Below the pieces are notes generated by a model, which worked only from the letters and a program-made list of their open reading frames with translations, ran no database searches and had not been told where the DNA came from. A stretch of 64,000 nt of DNA, taken from Rhodoplanes sp. Z2-YC6860. GTDB taxonomy: Bacteria > Pseudomonadota > Alphaproteobacteria > Rhizobiales > Xanthobacteraceae. Of the stretch, positions 1-8,905 are shown piece after piece (the stretch's first letter is position 1; each line of letters begins with the position of its first letter). The position numbers were made by a program, and so were the translations under genes. The stretch is taken from NCBI RefSeq assembly GCF_001579845.1, contig NZ_CP007440.1:4920029-4984028 (forward strand), in the 5' to 3' direction.

Positions 1-208
1 CCAGACTCGGATCCTGCTTGCTGCGAAACTGCGGCGCGACCTTGCGGCCTTTGCGCTTTCTGCCGCTGCCGCGTGTGGGTTTATCACCGGTTAATTTGGA
101 AAGCTGCTTGCGAAGGTCTTCGGCACGACTCGAAATAGCCTCGGCCACTTCATCGCGAAGTTTGAAAAGGGCTTCCACCGACATCGAGGCGAGACTTTGT
201 TTAGCCAT
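1..208 (-). CDS. H-NS histone family protein (3' end outside window)
   Basis: The first 69 codons of a small nucleoid-associated protein are visible; the C-terminus lies beyond base 1. The N-terminus (MAKQSLASMSVEALFKLRDE) is the helical oligomerisation segment of the rhizobial H-NS/HvrA family. A basic linker follows, containing RGSGRKRKGRKVAPQF, which leads into the DNA-binding region. A GGAGATT ribosome-binding site lies just before the ATG at 208. Family role: binding of AT-rich DNA and silencing or modulation of transcription. The truncation is only the window edge. The family call is firm; target genes are unknown. Confidence 0.85.
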   Translation of the reverse strand, partial: MAKQSLASMSVEALFKLRDEVAEAISSRAEDLRKQLSKLTGDKPTRGSGRKRKGRKVAPQFRSKQDPSL

Positions 209-467
209 ACCAATCTCCTGGGAAAGCGCGGGTTTTCGCAGAAATCACGCCAAAGGCAAGCACGCCAAAGTGGTATGCATTGATAGCACACGGACTGAAA
301 GACATTAGGCGGGGATTTCCTTGCACAATGTGCGGCCGATCCGTGCGGAAATTAAGGGCACGGGTATTGTCGGCCCGCAATCTCGTACATCGCTGCGATA
401 CCTGAGGCGAAAGCTCAAAGTTTGACGCCATGCTTTCGAATTCTCGAACGAGATGTTCGATGGGCGA

Positions 468-641
468 CTATGCCCGAAAAATAGTAAGTCCCAAAACCAA
501 CAAGACCAGAAAGATCACCACGAAGATGTAAAAGAGAATGCGCGCAATATCTGCACTTGCGGCCGCGATACCGGTGAAGCCGAACAACGCGGCCACGAGA
601 GAGATCACCAGGAATATCAGCGCCCATTTCAGAAGCGACAT
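468..641 (-). CDS. DUF1328 family small membrane protein
   Basis: A 57-residue protein starting [20 protein letters not shown]. It has two hydrophobic segments, about residues 5-25 and 33-54, separated by [14 protein letters not shown]. This is the layout of the DUF1328 (YtjA-type) inner-membrane family, whose members are about 55 residues long. The frame stays open upstream to 731, but the ATG at 641 has a GAGG site about nine bases ahead and matches the family start. No biochemical function is known for the family. Confidence 0.85.
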   Translation of the reverse strand: MSLLKWALIFLVISLVAALFGFTGIAAASADIARILFYIFVVIFLVLLVLGLTIFRA

Positions 642-1019
642 GAAGTTTGTCCTCGCACATTCGACCGAACAACAATGCAATGATGCTTTGGTTCCGAAAC
701 CTTTCCGGTGCGTTGGCGTTGGATTAGGCACACGCCGGGTGGCAACCGGTCACAATGGGGAACGACGGACGCAGTTGATTTTGCCGGTTTCTAACTGCGG
801 CAGCAGCGCATCGGTACGCGCCGGCGTCTAACCTGTTCCCGGCGCGTGTCCGATTTTCCAGGCACCGGTTATCTTGCATCCGTTCTTCGGGGCGGTACGG
901 CGCAAAGCCCCTCGCCTCGTCGCAAGGCGCAGCCTATAAGTCTCCATCTCATTCGAAGCCGGATGTCGGCTGGCTTGATCCAAGTCTGTCCCGGACGGCT
1001 GCAATATGGAGGAATTACC
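642..1019. other. Intergenic, no gene seen
   Basis: This is a divergent gap between the DUF1328 gene (minus) and the haem-binding protein gene (plus). It should hold both promoters. I saw no RNA gene, strong hairpin or repeat here; the long open frames crossing it continue from neighbouring genes and have no family signature. Confidence 0.5.
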
Positions 1020-1544
1020 ATGCGCGCGATCACGCTCGACGAGGCCGTCAAGATCATCAATGAGACCTTCGCCGAAGCGAAGCGCCGCAACGCCTATCCG
1101 CTGACTGCCGTATTGCTCGACGCCGGCGGACGCATGAAATGTGCGATGAAGCAGGACGGCGCCTCGTTGCTGCGCTTCGAAGTCTCCTACGGCAAAGCCT
1201 ATGCGGCGCTGGCCATGGGCCGCGAGTCCCGCCAGGTGCTGCAGAAGGCCAAGGACAAGCCGCTGTTCATGCAGTCTTTCATGGAGCTCGCCGACGGTCC
1301 CATGTTCCTCGAAGGCGGCGGCCAGCTCATTCGCGACAATGAGGGCGAGGTGATCGGCGCGATTGCCACCACCGGCGACACCAACGAGGTCGACGACCTT
1401 TGCGCCATCGCCGGCATCCGCGCATCGGGCTTCAAGACCGACCACGACTTCAGCGAAGCCGACATGCGGCGGTTGAACATCAAGCGCGGCAAGCCCATCG
1501 AAGACCCGGAAAAGGCCGGCAAGACGCACCTGAAAACCGTCTGA
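1020..1544 (+). CDS. GlcG/HbpS family haem-binding-type protein
   Basis: A 174-residue protein of the GlcG/HbpS fold (PF03928). The sequence opens ITLDEAVKIINETFAEAKRR, continues with LTAVLLDAGG, and has FLEGGGQLI followed by EVIGAIATTGDT. These are the usual helix, strand and glycine-rich turn of the family. There is no signal peptide, so it is probably cytoplasmic. Family members bind haem or sit beside oxidoreductases; the ligand here is unknown. The ATG at 1020 follows a strong GGAGGAAT site. The frame extends upstream to 846 without family similarity. It stands alone, with no oxidoreductase beside it. Confidence 0.85.
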   Translation: MRAITLDEAVKIINETFAEAKRRNAYPLTAVLLDAGGRMKCAMKQDGASLLRFEVSYGKAYAALAMGRESRQVLQKAKDKPLFMQSFMELADGPMFLEGGGQLIRDNEGEVIGAIATTGDTNEVDDLCAIAGIRASGFKTDHDFSEADMRRLNIKRGKPIEDPEKAGKTHLKTV

Positions 1545-1725
1545 GCCCGAAGGCCTGTAGCCGTCCAATCGATCGGGGCGTCCGCTGTGCGGGCGCCCCG
1601 ATGGCTTTTCAGGGGACGGACAATGGCCGGTGGAACCGAACGCGGAACCGTTGGTTATCGGCGCGGCCGGATGTCGGCCCGACATTGTCTCGTATCACGC
1701 CGCCCTCTCGGCGAAAGGATCGGCC

Positions 1726-1887
1726 ATGGCCACGCTCATCAGCGCCCTGATTACCTTTGTTGTTATCATTCTGGTTCTCTATCTGGTGAACTTGCTGCCG
1801 ATCGACGGCCGCGCCAAACAGATCGTCCGCGTCATCGTTGTAATTATCGGCATTCTTTCGCTGCTGCGCTATCTCGCCGTATTCTAG
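1726..1887 (+). CDS. Thivi_2564-type small membrane protein
   Basis: A 53-residue protein, MATLISALITFVVIILVLYL at the N-terminus. It has two membrane segments joined by NLLPIDGRAKQIVR and ends LSLLRYLAVF. The length and the LPIDGRAKQIVR loop match the small Thivi_2564-type membrane family known from proteobacterial genomes. AAAGGA precedes the ATG. No function is assigned to the family. It is probably a single-gene unit. Confidence 0.7.
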   Translation: MATLISALITFVVIILVLYLVNLLPIDGRAKQIVRVIVVIIGILSLLRYLAVF

Positions 1888-2030
1888 AAAACATCCGCCG
1901 GTCTAAGGATAAGCTTCCGAGCATGCATTAATAAGATGCCCCGCATTCTAGCGGGTATCTGCACGGCACTCATCGATCGTCGTGCTGGCAGAAGCGCGGC
2001 TCGCGGTGGCCTTCGTGCCACCGGGCATCG

Positions 2031-2591
2031 TCACATCTTCGACAGCTTTGCCACGTCGATCGCCTGCGCGTAGGCGAGCTTGGACGCGCCATCGGCCGAG
2101 CCTTCGACCGAGATCAGGAACTTGTTGGCGACCACCATCTTGACGTTGCCATCGCCGTCCTGGATCGCGCGTTGATTGCCGACTTTGACGAGCTTGCCCA
2201 TGGCGCCGGCCATCGCCGGGTTGTTCAGAAAGGTCGCAATCTGCGTCACGATCGCGGAATCGCCGGAGATCTGCACCTCGACGCGATCGCCTTTGGCATT
2301 GGTATAGGCGCGGCTCGCGGTCGAGGCGCCGAAGCCCGCAGCTCCGAGCGCCGTGGTCTGCGCCTTCTCGGCCTTCCAGCCGGGCAGCGCGTTGGGGAGC
2401 AGCACCGCGAAGGCGTCGGCATTCTTCTGGCCGATGAGTTGCGACGCGAGATCGAGCGATTGCTTGGCTGAGCCGAGATCGCCGGCCTGATAGGCCTTGC
2501 GCGCCTGGTCCATCGCATCGGTGATGTCGTCGGCGAACGACGGCGCAGCGGATACGGCAAGCAAAATCAGCGCAGCAGTCAGGCGTGTCAT
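2031..2591 (-). CDS. Secreted hypothetical protein, tetratricopeptide-like N-terminus
   Basis: A 186-residue exported protein. The signal peptide MTRLTAALILLAVSAAPSFA is cleaved before DDITDAMDQ. The first mature segment (about residues 22-55) reads ARKAYQAGDLGSAKQSLDLA, which looks like one TPR-type helical hairpin. The remainder is alpha/beta and contains NALPGWKAEKAQ, and VMVANKF-like strands near the end. The start is set by the signal peptide and a GGGAGA site; the frame is open further upstream to 2693. No function is recognised. Confidence 0.7.
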   Translation of the reverse strand: MTRLTAALILLAVSAAPSFADDITDAMDQARKAYQAGDLGSAKQSLDLASQLIGQKNADAFAVLLPNALPGWKAEKAQTTALGAAGFGASTASRAYTNAKGDRVEVQISGDSAIVTQIATFLNNPAMAGAMGKLVKVGNQRAIQDGDGNVKMVVANKFLISVEGSADGASKLAYAQAIDVAKLSKM

Positions 2592-2649
2592 ATGTCTCCC
2601 CGGAATACGAATCGCGATCGGCAATTTAGCACAGGCCGAAATAGCTGAA

Positions 2650-2669
2650 GGCCGGCCTTGCGGCCGGCC
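2650..2669. terminator. GC-rich hairpin between two minus-strand genes
   Basis: GGCCGGCC at 2650-2657 and 2662-2669 enclose a TTGC loop. It lies downstream of the His/Lys-rich secreted protein gene. On the minus strand it is followed by only a short, T-poor tail, so it is a weak intrinsic terminator at best. Confidence 0.4.
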
Positions 2670-2697
2670 CCCAGTGCCCGAACAGCGAAGCAACCAA

Positions 2698-3027
2698 TCA
2701 GTTGCCGGCCTTCGGCGCGCTACCCGTGGTCACCGCCGCAGGCTTTGCCGGCGCGGCCTTCACGGTCGCCACATGCTTGACGTGATGGCGGCCATGACGC
2801 GCGACCTTGATGTGCTTTTTCATCTTGGTGTTGCTCACCGCTTTGATGTGCTTGCGGTGCTTGGCATGCTTGACGACCTTGTGGGTCTTGCCGTTGACCG
2901 TCTTGACCACACCCTTGGTCATTTCGGCCGTCGTGGCGGAGGCCGTGTTGGTCGCAGCAGCCTGCGCCAGCACCGGCGAGGCGATGACGGAGGCGGCAAG
3001 GAGAGCCGCAGCGAGTGACTTCAGCAT
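2698..3027 (-). CDS. Secreted His/Lys-rich small protein
   Basis: A 109-residue protein with signal peptide MLKSLAAALLAASVIASPVLA. Its mature part is very basic. Between about residues 45 and 85 it contains THKVVKHAKHRKHIK, KKHIKVARHGRHHVKH and similar runs, with about nine histidines. It ends in an Ala/Pro/Lys-rich tail. Such composition could bind metal, nucleic acid or polyanions in the periplasm, but no family function is known to me. The ATG at 3027 is chosen because it begins the signal peptide. Confidence 0.7.
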   Translation of the reverse strand: MLKSLAAALLAASVIASPVLAQAAATNTASATTAEMTKGVVKTVNGKTHKVVKHAKHRKHIKAVSNTKMKKHIKVARHGRHHVKHVATVKAAPAKPAAVTTGSAPKAGN

Positions 3028-3438
3028 GATCGTAATCCCTGTTTCGCGCGCCGGCCCGATTGCCGGTCTTGCGCTTTGTGAGGGCATTATCGGCTGCGGC
3101 GCTGAACGGCCTCTGAGAACGGTTGACACCTGTCGTTCAGGTGTATGAACCGCCGTTGCGGCTTGGGTTTGCCGGCAGGCGGCGCCAAGGCGAATTCATG
3201 GCCGGGTAGAATGGTTTTCCTCGCGCTTCACGGCGAGTTGAATGCGAACGTTCAAATCGCGCTTTTGGGTTATTTTCAACCCGGCTGACGCCAAATCGAC
3301 GCGGTTTTGACTACGGCTGGAGAGCGCATCATGACAAAAATTTCATGGTGCTTTTCTTGAAGACGTCAGCCGGACCCGCACGCGCGTCGAGCCGCCGCAT
3401 CGCGATGTCGTCGCGAGGCTCGATTTTCGAGCGGGACC
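3028..3438. other. Intergenic with one short palindrome
   Basis: This 411-base gap holds the promoter region of the secreted His/Lys-rich gene and the downstream end of the hypothetical gene at 3439. Apart from the palindrome at 3126-3144 I see no structured RNA, repeat or gene. Confidence 0.5.
3126..3144. promoter_or_regulatory. Perfect inverted repeat, possible operator
   Basis: ACACCTG (3126-3132) and CAGGTGT (3138-3144) form a perfect 7-bp inverted repeat with a 5-base centre. It lies about 100 bases upstream of the minus-strand start at 3027. A TTGACA overlaps its left arm on the plus strand. It has the size of a dimeric regulator site, but no regulator is identified. Confidence 0.35.
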
Positions 3439-3903
3439 TCAGCCGCGTCCGAACCACTGCCGCAGAGAACCGCCGACTTTGGCAAGCATCTCACCGATGC
3501 TCACCCGGTTCGCGACCGAACGCGCCCGCGCTGCGATCATGTCGCCGGTGATCATGCCGCTGTAGTGGCAGTCGCACAAAAGGTAATGCACTTCCGCCTG
3601 CGACAGGTCGAAGAATGTCATGCCGTCGGCCAGCCGATCGCCCGCGAGGCCCTGCGCGCGCAGCACCGGATCGCGGTAGGCGATCTCAAGTGGCGAGTTA
3701 TCGATCCTGAGTGGCAGGCGGTCAGGTTCCGGAAGATATTCGATCCTGGTCAGCAATGTTACGGGACCGGCATGCTGCGCCAGCACGTGGGCCAGTCTTT
3801 GCAATCGCATCCGGCGCAACTCGCGCGGCGACGGCGCGACGCGTTTTTCAAGTTCGACAATCGCCGCTTGGTTTCGCAGCTGTTCTAGCGGTTTGTGCTC
3901 CAT
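3439..3903 (-). CDS. Conserved hypothetical protein with CDCH motif
   Basis: A 154-residue soluble protein. The first 45 residues are helical and basic (LEKRVAPSPRELRRMRLQRL). A central block DRLPLRIDNSPLEIAYRDPVL leads to GLAGDRLADGMTFFDLSQ, then VHYLLCDCHYSGMITGDMI around residue 115. The Cys-Asp-Cys-His cluster could be a metal site. An AGGAGCG site precedes the ATG at 3903. It resembles uncharacterised rhizobial proteins; I do not recognise a function. Confidence 0.65.
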   Translation of the reverse strand: MEHKPLEQLRNQAAIVELEKRVAPSPRELRRMRLQRLAHVLAQHAGPVTLLTRIEYLPEPDRLPLRIDNSPLEIAYRDPVLRAQGLAGDRLADGMTFFDLSQAEVHYLLCDCHYSGMITGDMIAARARSVANRVSIGEMLAKVGGSLRQWFGRG

Positions 3904-4256
3904 CGAACGCTCCTTTCACGAAATATGATCGTTGCAAGAGATCGTTCGCCGCGGAGATTTCCGTAGCGGACGTTGGTCGTAGATTGATCGCATCGCCGGC
4001 TGCCGCGGCGGTTTCGTGAGCAGGTGCTCGGCGGCGGCAAACACCGCGATGCTAAAGGCCGATGAACGAACAAACGCGCGTTCGCGATCCTGGTTGCCTT
4101 AAGACACCAAGATTCCGCGGCAAAACAATGGCCCGATGCCGGGAAGCCGGCATCGGGCCATTCCTATCGATCTCCGCACGCAATCGAGCGGAGCACTTTT
4201 TGAAACGCGCGGTCAGCGCGTTCCAAAGCCGGATTGCCGACCAAATCCCGAGACGC
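3904..4256. other. Intergenic containing a terminator hairpin
   Basis: This 353-base gap is upstream of the hypothetical gene at 3439-3903 and downstream of the gene at 4257-4589 (both minus). Its only clear element is the hairpin at 4128-4161; the rest shows no coding signal. Confidence 0.5.
4128..4161 (-). terminator. 15-bp perfect hairpin, probable terminator
   Basis: ATGGCCCGATGCCGG at 4128-4142 pairs perfectly with CCGGCATCGGGCCAT at 4147-4161 around a four-base loop. On the minus strand the stem is followed by TGTTTTG. It sits about 95 bases after the stop codon of the minus-strand gene ending at 4257. Confidence 0.6.
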
Positions 4257-4589
4257 TCAGTGCCGCAGATGCGATTTCACGCCAGTGTCTTCGGATTTCT
4301 CGCCTTCGGCCTCCAATTCAACCAGGACCTCGGTCGTTTGCGGCGCATGCGGCGAAAGACTCGTTGCACTGTCGTCGGTCCAGGTCGCGAGATTGACCAC
4401 CGCCGCGACCTCGGCACCCGAGTCGTCGCGCTCGATCGGCTCGACGATGTTCAAGCCATTGGGAGCGAGGAAATAGGTATGATCGCCCCACAGGCCCCGG
4501 ATCTTCTCCATCGACGGGTGGTCCTCGGGAAGGACCTGGGCTTCGAATTGGCTGAGGGCCTGCTCGACGCGTGCTTGGCTCAGTCTCAT
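4257..4589 (-). CDS. Conserved hypothetical protein
   Basis: A 110-residue soluble acidic protein. After MRLSQARVEQALSQFEAQVL comes PEDHPSMEKIRGLWGDHTYF, then LAPNGLNIVEP and a variable C-terminus rich in Thr and Glu. The N-terminal half resembles small uncharacterised rhizobial proteins. The start at 4589 follows GGGAGCG; an in-frame ATG 57 bases upstream lacks a comparable site. Function unknown. Confidence 0.65.
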   Translation of the reverse strand: MRLSQARVEQALSQFEAQVLPEDHPSMEKIRGLWGDHTYFLAPNGLNIVEPIERDDSGAEVAAVVNLATWTDDSATSLSPHAPQTTEVLVELEAEGEKSEDTGVKSHLRH

Positions 4590-4722
4590 GTCACGCTCCC
4601 TATGGCGTTGGGGTTTGCGGGTTTCGCCCGTCACGCGGAACCGCAACGACCGCGGCTCCGCTCGCCCTCACCTGGGATCGTTCGTCGATGTGTCAACCGG
4701 CGCGCCGGCACTTCTTTCGCGG

Positions 4723-5058
4723 CTAATCTTTGACCTCGGCCTCGCCGGTCGCCGCGAGCAGCCAGCCGAGATAGGATTTTTCCACGCTTTCCAGCGGCAT
4801 CACCAGAATCGCCGGTGTCTCATAACTGTGCAGGGCTTTCACCGCGTCGGACACGTCGGCGGCGAGCGACGCCCGGGTCTTGACGATCATCACCGCCTCC
4901 TCGCCGCGCTCGACCGCACCCTGCCAGCGATAGATCGAGGTCATATGGGGCAGGATGTTCACGCAGGCCGCCAGCCGGCGCTCCACCAGCTGCCGGCCGG
5001 CGGCCTCCGCCTCGACAGCCGAGGGCCAAGTCGTATACACGAACACCGCGCGTTCCAT
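4723..5058 (-). CDS. cutA: CutA1 divalent-cation tolerance protein
   Basis: A 111-residue protein of the trimeric CutA1 (PII-like) fold. It opens [20 protein letters not shown], continues [14 protein letters not shown], and has the family motif [37 protein letters not shown] and YLGWL follow near the end. The full family length is present. Members bind divalent metals such as copper, though the physiological role in most bacteria is unclear. The ATG at 5058 follows GAGGGACC. It is divergent from the NAD kinase gene, with 61 bases between starts. Confidence 0.93.
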   Translation of the reverse strand: MERAVFVYTTWPSAVEAEAAGRQLVERRLAACVNILPHMTSIYRWQGAVERGEEAVMIVKTRASLAADVSDAVKALHSYETPAILVMPLESVEKSYLGWLLAATGEAEVKD

Positions 5059-5119
5059 GGTCCCTCGCCTTGATGGCAGTCCCGATGGCATGGGCGCGCC
5101 GGGGGTCGGTGGCCGCGCC

Positions 5120-5899
5120 ATGCTTCGCAAGACAGGATACGAGCGGATCGCCTTCGTCGCGAGCCCTGCGCCGGAGGCACGCAAGGCGTTGGCCAGCCTG
5201 ACCAGGCGCTACGGCAATGTCGCGCCATCGAAAGCCGACGTTGTGGTGGCGCTCGGCGGCGACGGTCTCATGCTGCGAACCCTGCACAAGCTGATGCATA
5301 CCGACAAGCCGATCTACGGCATGCACCGCGGCACCATCGGCTTCCTCATGAACGACTTCTCGGAGACGAAGCTCCGCGACCGGCTTGCCGCTGCGCACGT
5401 CGCGGTGATCCATCCACTGACGATGCGAGCCCGCGACACCCGCGGCCGGCTCCACGAGCACTACGCCATCAACGAGGTGTCGCTGTTCCGCCAGACCTAT
5501 CAGGTGGCGCGGATGGCGATCGAGATCGATGGCCAGGAGCGCATGCCCGACCTGATGGGTGACGGCGTGCTGGTCTCCACGCCCGCGGGCTCGACGGCCT
5601 ACAATCTTTCCGCCCAGGGCCCGATCATCCCGATCGACGCGCCGCTGCTCGCGCTCACCCCGATCAGCCCGTTCCGGCCGCGCCGCTGGCGCGGCGCGCT
5701 GTTGCCCGACCGCGCCAAGGTCACGATCCGCGTGCTCGATCCGAAGCGGCGCCCGGTTGCCGCCGTCGCCGATCACGCCGAGGTGGGCTCCGTGCGCGAG
5801 GTCGAGATCGGCATGGATTACACCGTGTCGATGCAGATGCTGTTCGATCCAGGCCACAGCCTTGACGAGCGCATTTTGCGCGAGCAGTTCGGGTACTAG
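5120..5899 (+). CDS. nadK: NAD kinase
   Basis: A 259-residue ATP-NAD kinase that makes NADP from NAD in the cytoplasm. The diagnostic GGDG motif is in [20 protein letters not shown] near residue 50. Next come [13 protein letters not shown], the NE motif in [10 protein letters not shown], and [20 protein letters not shown] with the nucleotide-binding serine and threonine. The C-terminal beta domain is complete. The ATG at 5120 gives the usual rhizobial N-terminus (YERIAFVAS). Earlier in-frame ATGs at 5057 and 5090 would extend into the cutA promoter and add atypical residues. Confidence 0.95.
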   Translation: MLRKTGYERIAFVASPAPEARKALASLTRRYGNVAPSKADVVVALGGDGLMLRTLHKLMHTDKPIYGMHRGTIGFLMNDFSETKLRDRLAAAHVAVIHPLTMRARDTRGRLHEHYAINEVSLFRQTYQVARMAIEIDGQERMPDLMGDGVLVSTPAGSTAYNLSAQGPIIPIDAPLLALTPISPFRPRRWRGALLPDRAKVTIRVLDPKRRPVAAVADHAEVGSVREVEIGMDYTVSMQMLFDPGHSLDERILREQFGY

Positions 5900-6010
5900 C
5901 CCGAAGTTGGGCGGGATGGGCAGCGCCCACTCGCCTCGCCAATTCGATCAAGACCTGATTTCGTTTCCGCGCGCGGCGTTCTAGCATCCTCCCAAATCAG
6001 GGAGGCTAGC

Positions 6011-7192
6011 ATGCACGGGATGAGCAACAAGAAACTTGGGCTGGGCGCAGCGCTGCGGTCGCTGCTCGGCGCGCTGCTTGCGAGCGCTCCGCAGGTCGCG
6101 ACCGCGGCCGACGAGCCGCCGCCGATGGTGCTTGCGAAGACCGGCTATTTCTTCGTCGGCGGCAAGATCGATGCTTCCGTGCCCGGCTCGCCGATGACCG
6201 GGCAGATGTATGTCGAATACTTCATCCCGAAGACGCTGTCGCATCCCTACCCGATCGTCATGATCCATGGCGGCAGCCAGACCGGCACCAACTTCACCGG
6301 CACGCCGGATGGCCGCGAAGGCTGGGCGCAGTATTTCGTGCGCCGCGGCCACGCCGTCTATGTGGTCGATCAGGTGGCGCGCGGCCGCGCCGCGCATTTC
6401 TCGCAGTCGCAGGGCAAGGTCGCTGACGGCAATCTCAATCGCACCGAGCAGCGCTTCGTCGCGCCGGAACGTTTCAACCTCTGGCCGCAGGCCAAAATGC
6501 ACACCCAGTGGCCGGGTGCCGGCAAGCCTGGCGATCCGGCGTTCGACCAGTTCTACGCCTCGCAGTTTCCCTCGCTGGTCGACTTCCCGACCCAGCAGCG
6601 CCTCAACCGCGATGCCGGCATCGCGCTGCTCGACAGGATCGGCCCCGCGGTGCTGCTCACCCATTCGCAATCCGGCACCTTCCACTGGCCGATCGCGGAT
6701 GCCAGACCCAATCTGGTGAAGGCCATCATCGCGGTCGAGCCGAATGGCCCGCCGATCTACGAGACCGAATTCAAGGGCGCGCCGGAATGGTTCGCCGACA
6801 TGGGTAAGAAGAAGCCGTCGGGGCTCGGCGAAGTGCCGCTGACTTACGATCCGCCGCTCAAAGCCGGCGAGGAGCTCGCCTTCGTCAAGCAGGACAAGCC
6901 CGACCGGCCGGATCTCGTTCGTTGCTGGCAACAGCAGGAGCCGGCGCGCAAACTCAAGAACCTCGCCGGCATCCCGATCGTGATCGTGATGTCGGAGGCG
7001 TCGTATCACGCCTCATACGATCACTGCACCGCGAACTATCTGACCCAGGCCGGCGTGCACAACACCATGATCAAGCTCGGCGAGATCGGCATCCACGGCA
7101 ACGGCCACATGATGATGCTGGAGAAGAACTCAGACGACATCGCAGCCGTGATGCGCGACTGGCTGATGAAGACTCTGCCGCCGAAGAGCTAG
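6011..7192 (+). CDS. Secreted alpha/beta-hydrolase (esterase 713-like)
   Basis: A 393-residue exported hydrolase. The signal peptide (about residues 1-33) ends APQVATAADE. The core shows the oxyanion-hole region VMIHGGSQTGTNF, then TPDGREGWAQYFVRRGHAVYVVD, then the nucleophile elbow THSQSG. A likely acid follows in AIIAVEPNG, and the catalytic histidine is in GIHGNGHMMMLE. The SxSxG elbow and the early acidic residue resemble the Alcaligenes esterase 713 group, not typical lipases. The substrate is unknown. A GGAGG site precedes the ATG. It appears monocistronic, 73 bases before the aldehyde dehydrogenase gene. Confidence 0.85.
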   Translation: MHGMSNKKLGLGAALRSLLGALLASAPQVATAADEPPPMVLAKTGYFFVGGKIDASVPGSPMTGQMYVEYFIPKTLSHPYPIVMIHGGSQTGTNFTGTPDGREGWAQYFVRRGHAVYVVDQVARGRAAHFSQSQGKVADGNLNRTEQRFVAPERFNLWPQAKMHTQWPGAGKPGDPAFDQFYASQFPSLVDFPTQQRLNRDAGIALLDRIGPAVLLTHSQSGTFHWPIADARPNLVKAIIAVEPNGPPIYETEFKGAPEWFADMGKKKPSGLGEVPLTYDPPLKAGEELAFVKQDKPDRPDLVRCWQQQEPARKLKNLAGIPIVIVMSEASYHASYDHCTANYLTQAGVHNTMIKLGEIGIHGNGHMMMLEKNSDDIAAVMRDWLMKTLPPKS

Positions 7193-7265
7193 GTAAATCA
7201 CTCGACACCGGCCGCAAACCGCGATTCACTGTCGGCTGCCCTCGATCACACGATGGGGCTCTGAC

Positions 7266-8783
7266 ATGACGCTTGCGGACGAGGTTGCTTCGCTGCTCCG
7301 GGAGCTGGGCGTTCCTCAGGACCGCACCAGCCATGGCACGCGTACGGTGCATTCGCCGTTGACCGGAACGGCCATCGCCAGCGTGCCGGACACGATGGCC
7401 GACGGCGTAGCCGAGGCCGTCGGGCGAGCCGAAATAGCCTTCCACCAGTGGCGATCGACACCGGCACCGCGGCGCGGCGAGTTGGTCCGCCTGCTCGGCG
7501 AGGAGCTGCGCGGCGCCAAGCCCGCGCTGGGCCGTCTCGTCACCATCGAAACCGGGAAAATCCTGTCGGAGGGCACCGGCGAGGTCCAGGAGATGATCGA
7601 CATCTGCGACTTCGCGGTCGGTCTCTCCCGCCAGCTCTACGGCCTCACCATCGCCAGCGAGCGGCCCGATCATCGGATGATGGAGCAGTGGCATCCGCTC
7701 GGCCCGGTGGGTGTCATCACCGCCTTCAACTTTCCGGTCGCGGTCTGGTCGTGGAACGCCGCGCTCGCATTGGTGTGCGGCGACCCGGTGATCTGGAAGC
7801 CGTCGGAGAAGACCCCTCTGACCGCGCTCGCCGTGCAGGCGCTGTTCGAGCGCGCGGCGGCGCGGATGCAGGACATCCCGGCCGGCCTGTCGACCGTGCT
7901 GATCGGCGGGCGGGATATCGGCGAGAGACTGGTCGATGACCCGCGCGTGCCGCTCGTCTCGGCGACAGGCTCCACCGCAATGGGCCGGGCGATCGCGCCG
8001 CGGCTCGCCCAGCGCTTCGCCCGGGCCATTCTGGAGCTCGGCGGCAATAACGCATCGATCGTGTGTCCGTCGGCGGACCTTGATCTGGCGCTGCGCGCCG
8101 TCGCGTTCGCGGCGATCGGCACCGCCGGTCAGCGTTGCACGTCACTGCGAAGGCTGTTCGTGCATTCCACCGTTTACGATGCATTCGTCGCCCGGCTGAA
8201 GCAGATCTATGAGTCCGTTCGGATCGGCAATCCGCTTCTCAGCGAAGACATCCTGGTCGGCCCGCTGATCGGCGAAGCGGCGTTCCAGAACATGCAGGCC
8301 GCCCTCGCGGATGCGCGAAAGCTCGGCGGGAGGGTGTCGGGCGGCCAGCGCGTCGACGACAAGCAGCATCCCGCGGCCTATTACGTCAGGCCAGCGCTGG
8401 TCGAGATGCCGGCGCAGACCGGCCCGGTGCTGCGCGAGACCTTCGCGCCGATTCTCTACGTCATGGAATATTCGGACTTCGACGCGGCGCTGGTGCTGCA
8501 CAACGGCGTGCTGCAGGGCCTGTCATCCTCGATCTTCTCGAACGATGTTCGCGAGGTGGAAAAGTTTCTCTCCGCGGCGGGCTCGGATTGCGGCATCGCC
8601 AATGTCAACATCGGTCCATCCGGCGCGGAGATCGGCGGGGCGTTCGGCGGCGAAAAGGAAACCGGCGGCGGCCGCGAGGCGGGCTCGGACGCATGGAAGG
8701 CCTATATGCGCCGCGTCACCAGCACCATCAATTTCGGGCGCGAGCTCCCGTTGGCACAGGGTGTCAGGTTTGACATCGACTGA
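7266..8783 (+). CDS. ALDH7-type aldehyde dehydrogenase (aminoadipate-semialdehyde dehydrogenase-like)
   Basis: A 505-residue NAD(P)-dependent aldehyde dehydrogenase. The catalytic Glu lies in ILELGGNN and the catalytic Cys in TAGQRCTSLRR. Family-7 marks are MEQWHPLGPVGVITAFNFP, AVWSWNAALALVCGD and the C-terminal GGAFGGEKETGGGREAGSDA. Family 7 includes human antiquitin and bacterial piperideine-6-carboxylate dehydrogenase (AmaB/Pcd) of lysine catabolism. That substrate is likely but not proven here, since no other lysine-pathway gene is adjacent. A GGGGCT site precedes the ATG. Confidence 0.9.
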   Translation: MTLADEVASLLRELGVPQDRTSHGTRTVHSPLTGTAIASVPDTMADGVAEAVGRAEIAFHQWRSTPAPRRGELVRLLGEELRGAKPALGRLVTIETGKILSEGTGEVQEMIDICDFAVGLSRQLYGLTIASERPDHRMMEQWHPLGPVGVITAFNFPVAVWSWNAALALVCGDPVIWKPSEKTPLTALAVQALFERAAARMQDIPAGLSTVLIGGRDIGERLVDDPRVPLVSATGSTAMGRAIAPRLAQRFARAILELGGNNASIVCPSADLDLALRAVAFAAIGTAGQRCTSLRRLFVHSTVYDAFVARLKQIYESVRIGNPLLSEDILVGPLIGEAAFQNMQAALADARKLGGRVSGGQRVDDKQHPAAYYVRPALVEMPAQTGPVLRETFAPILYVMEYSDFDAALVLHNGVLQGLSSSIFSNDVREVEKFLSAAGSDCGIANVNIGPSGAEIGGAFGGEKETGGGREAGSDAWKAYMRRVTSTINFGRELPLAQGVRFDID

Positions 8784-8905
8784 CGCTGCGCTGTATCGCG
8801 CGACGCGGCGTCAACGCCGTTCGGCACGGCGCGTGCGTGCGCTGCTCGGCCCAATCGCCACAGCTCAACACCACGAACAAAGACCACAGCGCCGGATCTC
8901 GTCTG

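Noticed and set aside
828-1685. 285-codon minus-strand frame opposite the haem-binding protein gene
   Set aside because: Composition is that of an antisense frame and the plus-strand product matches a known family with a strong ribosome site.
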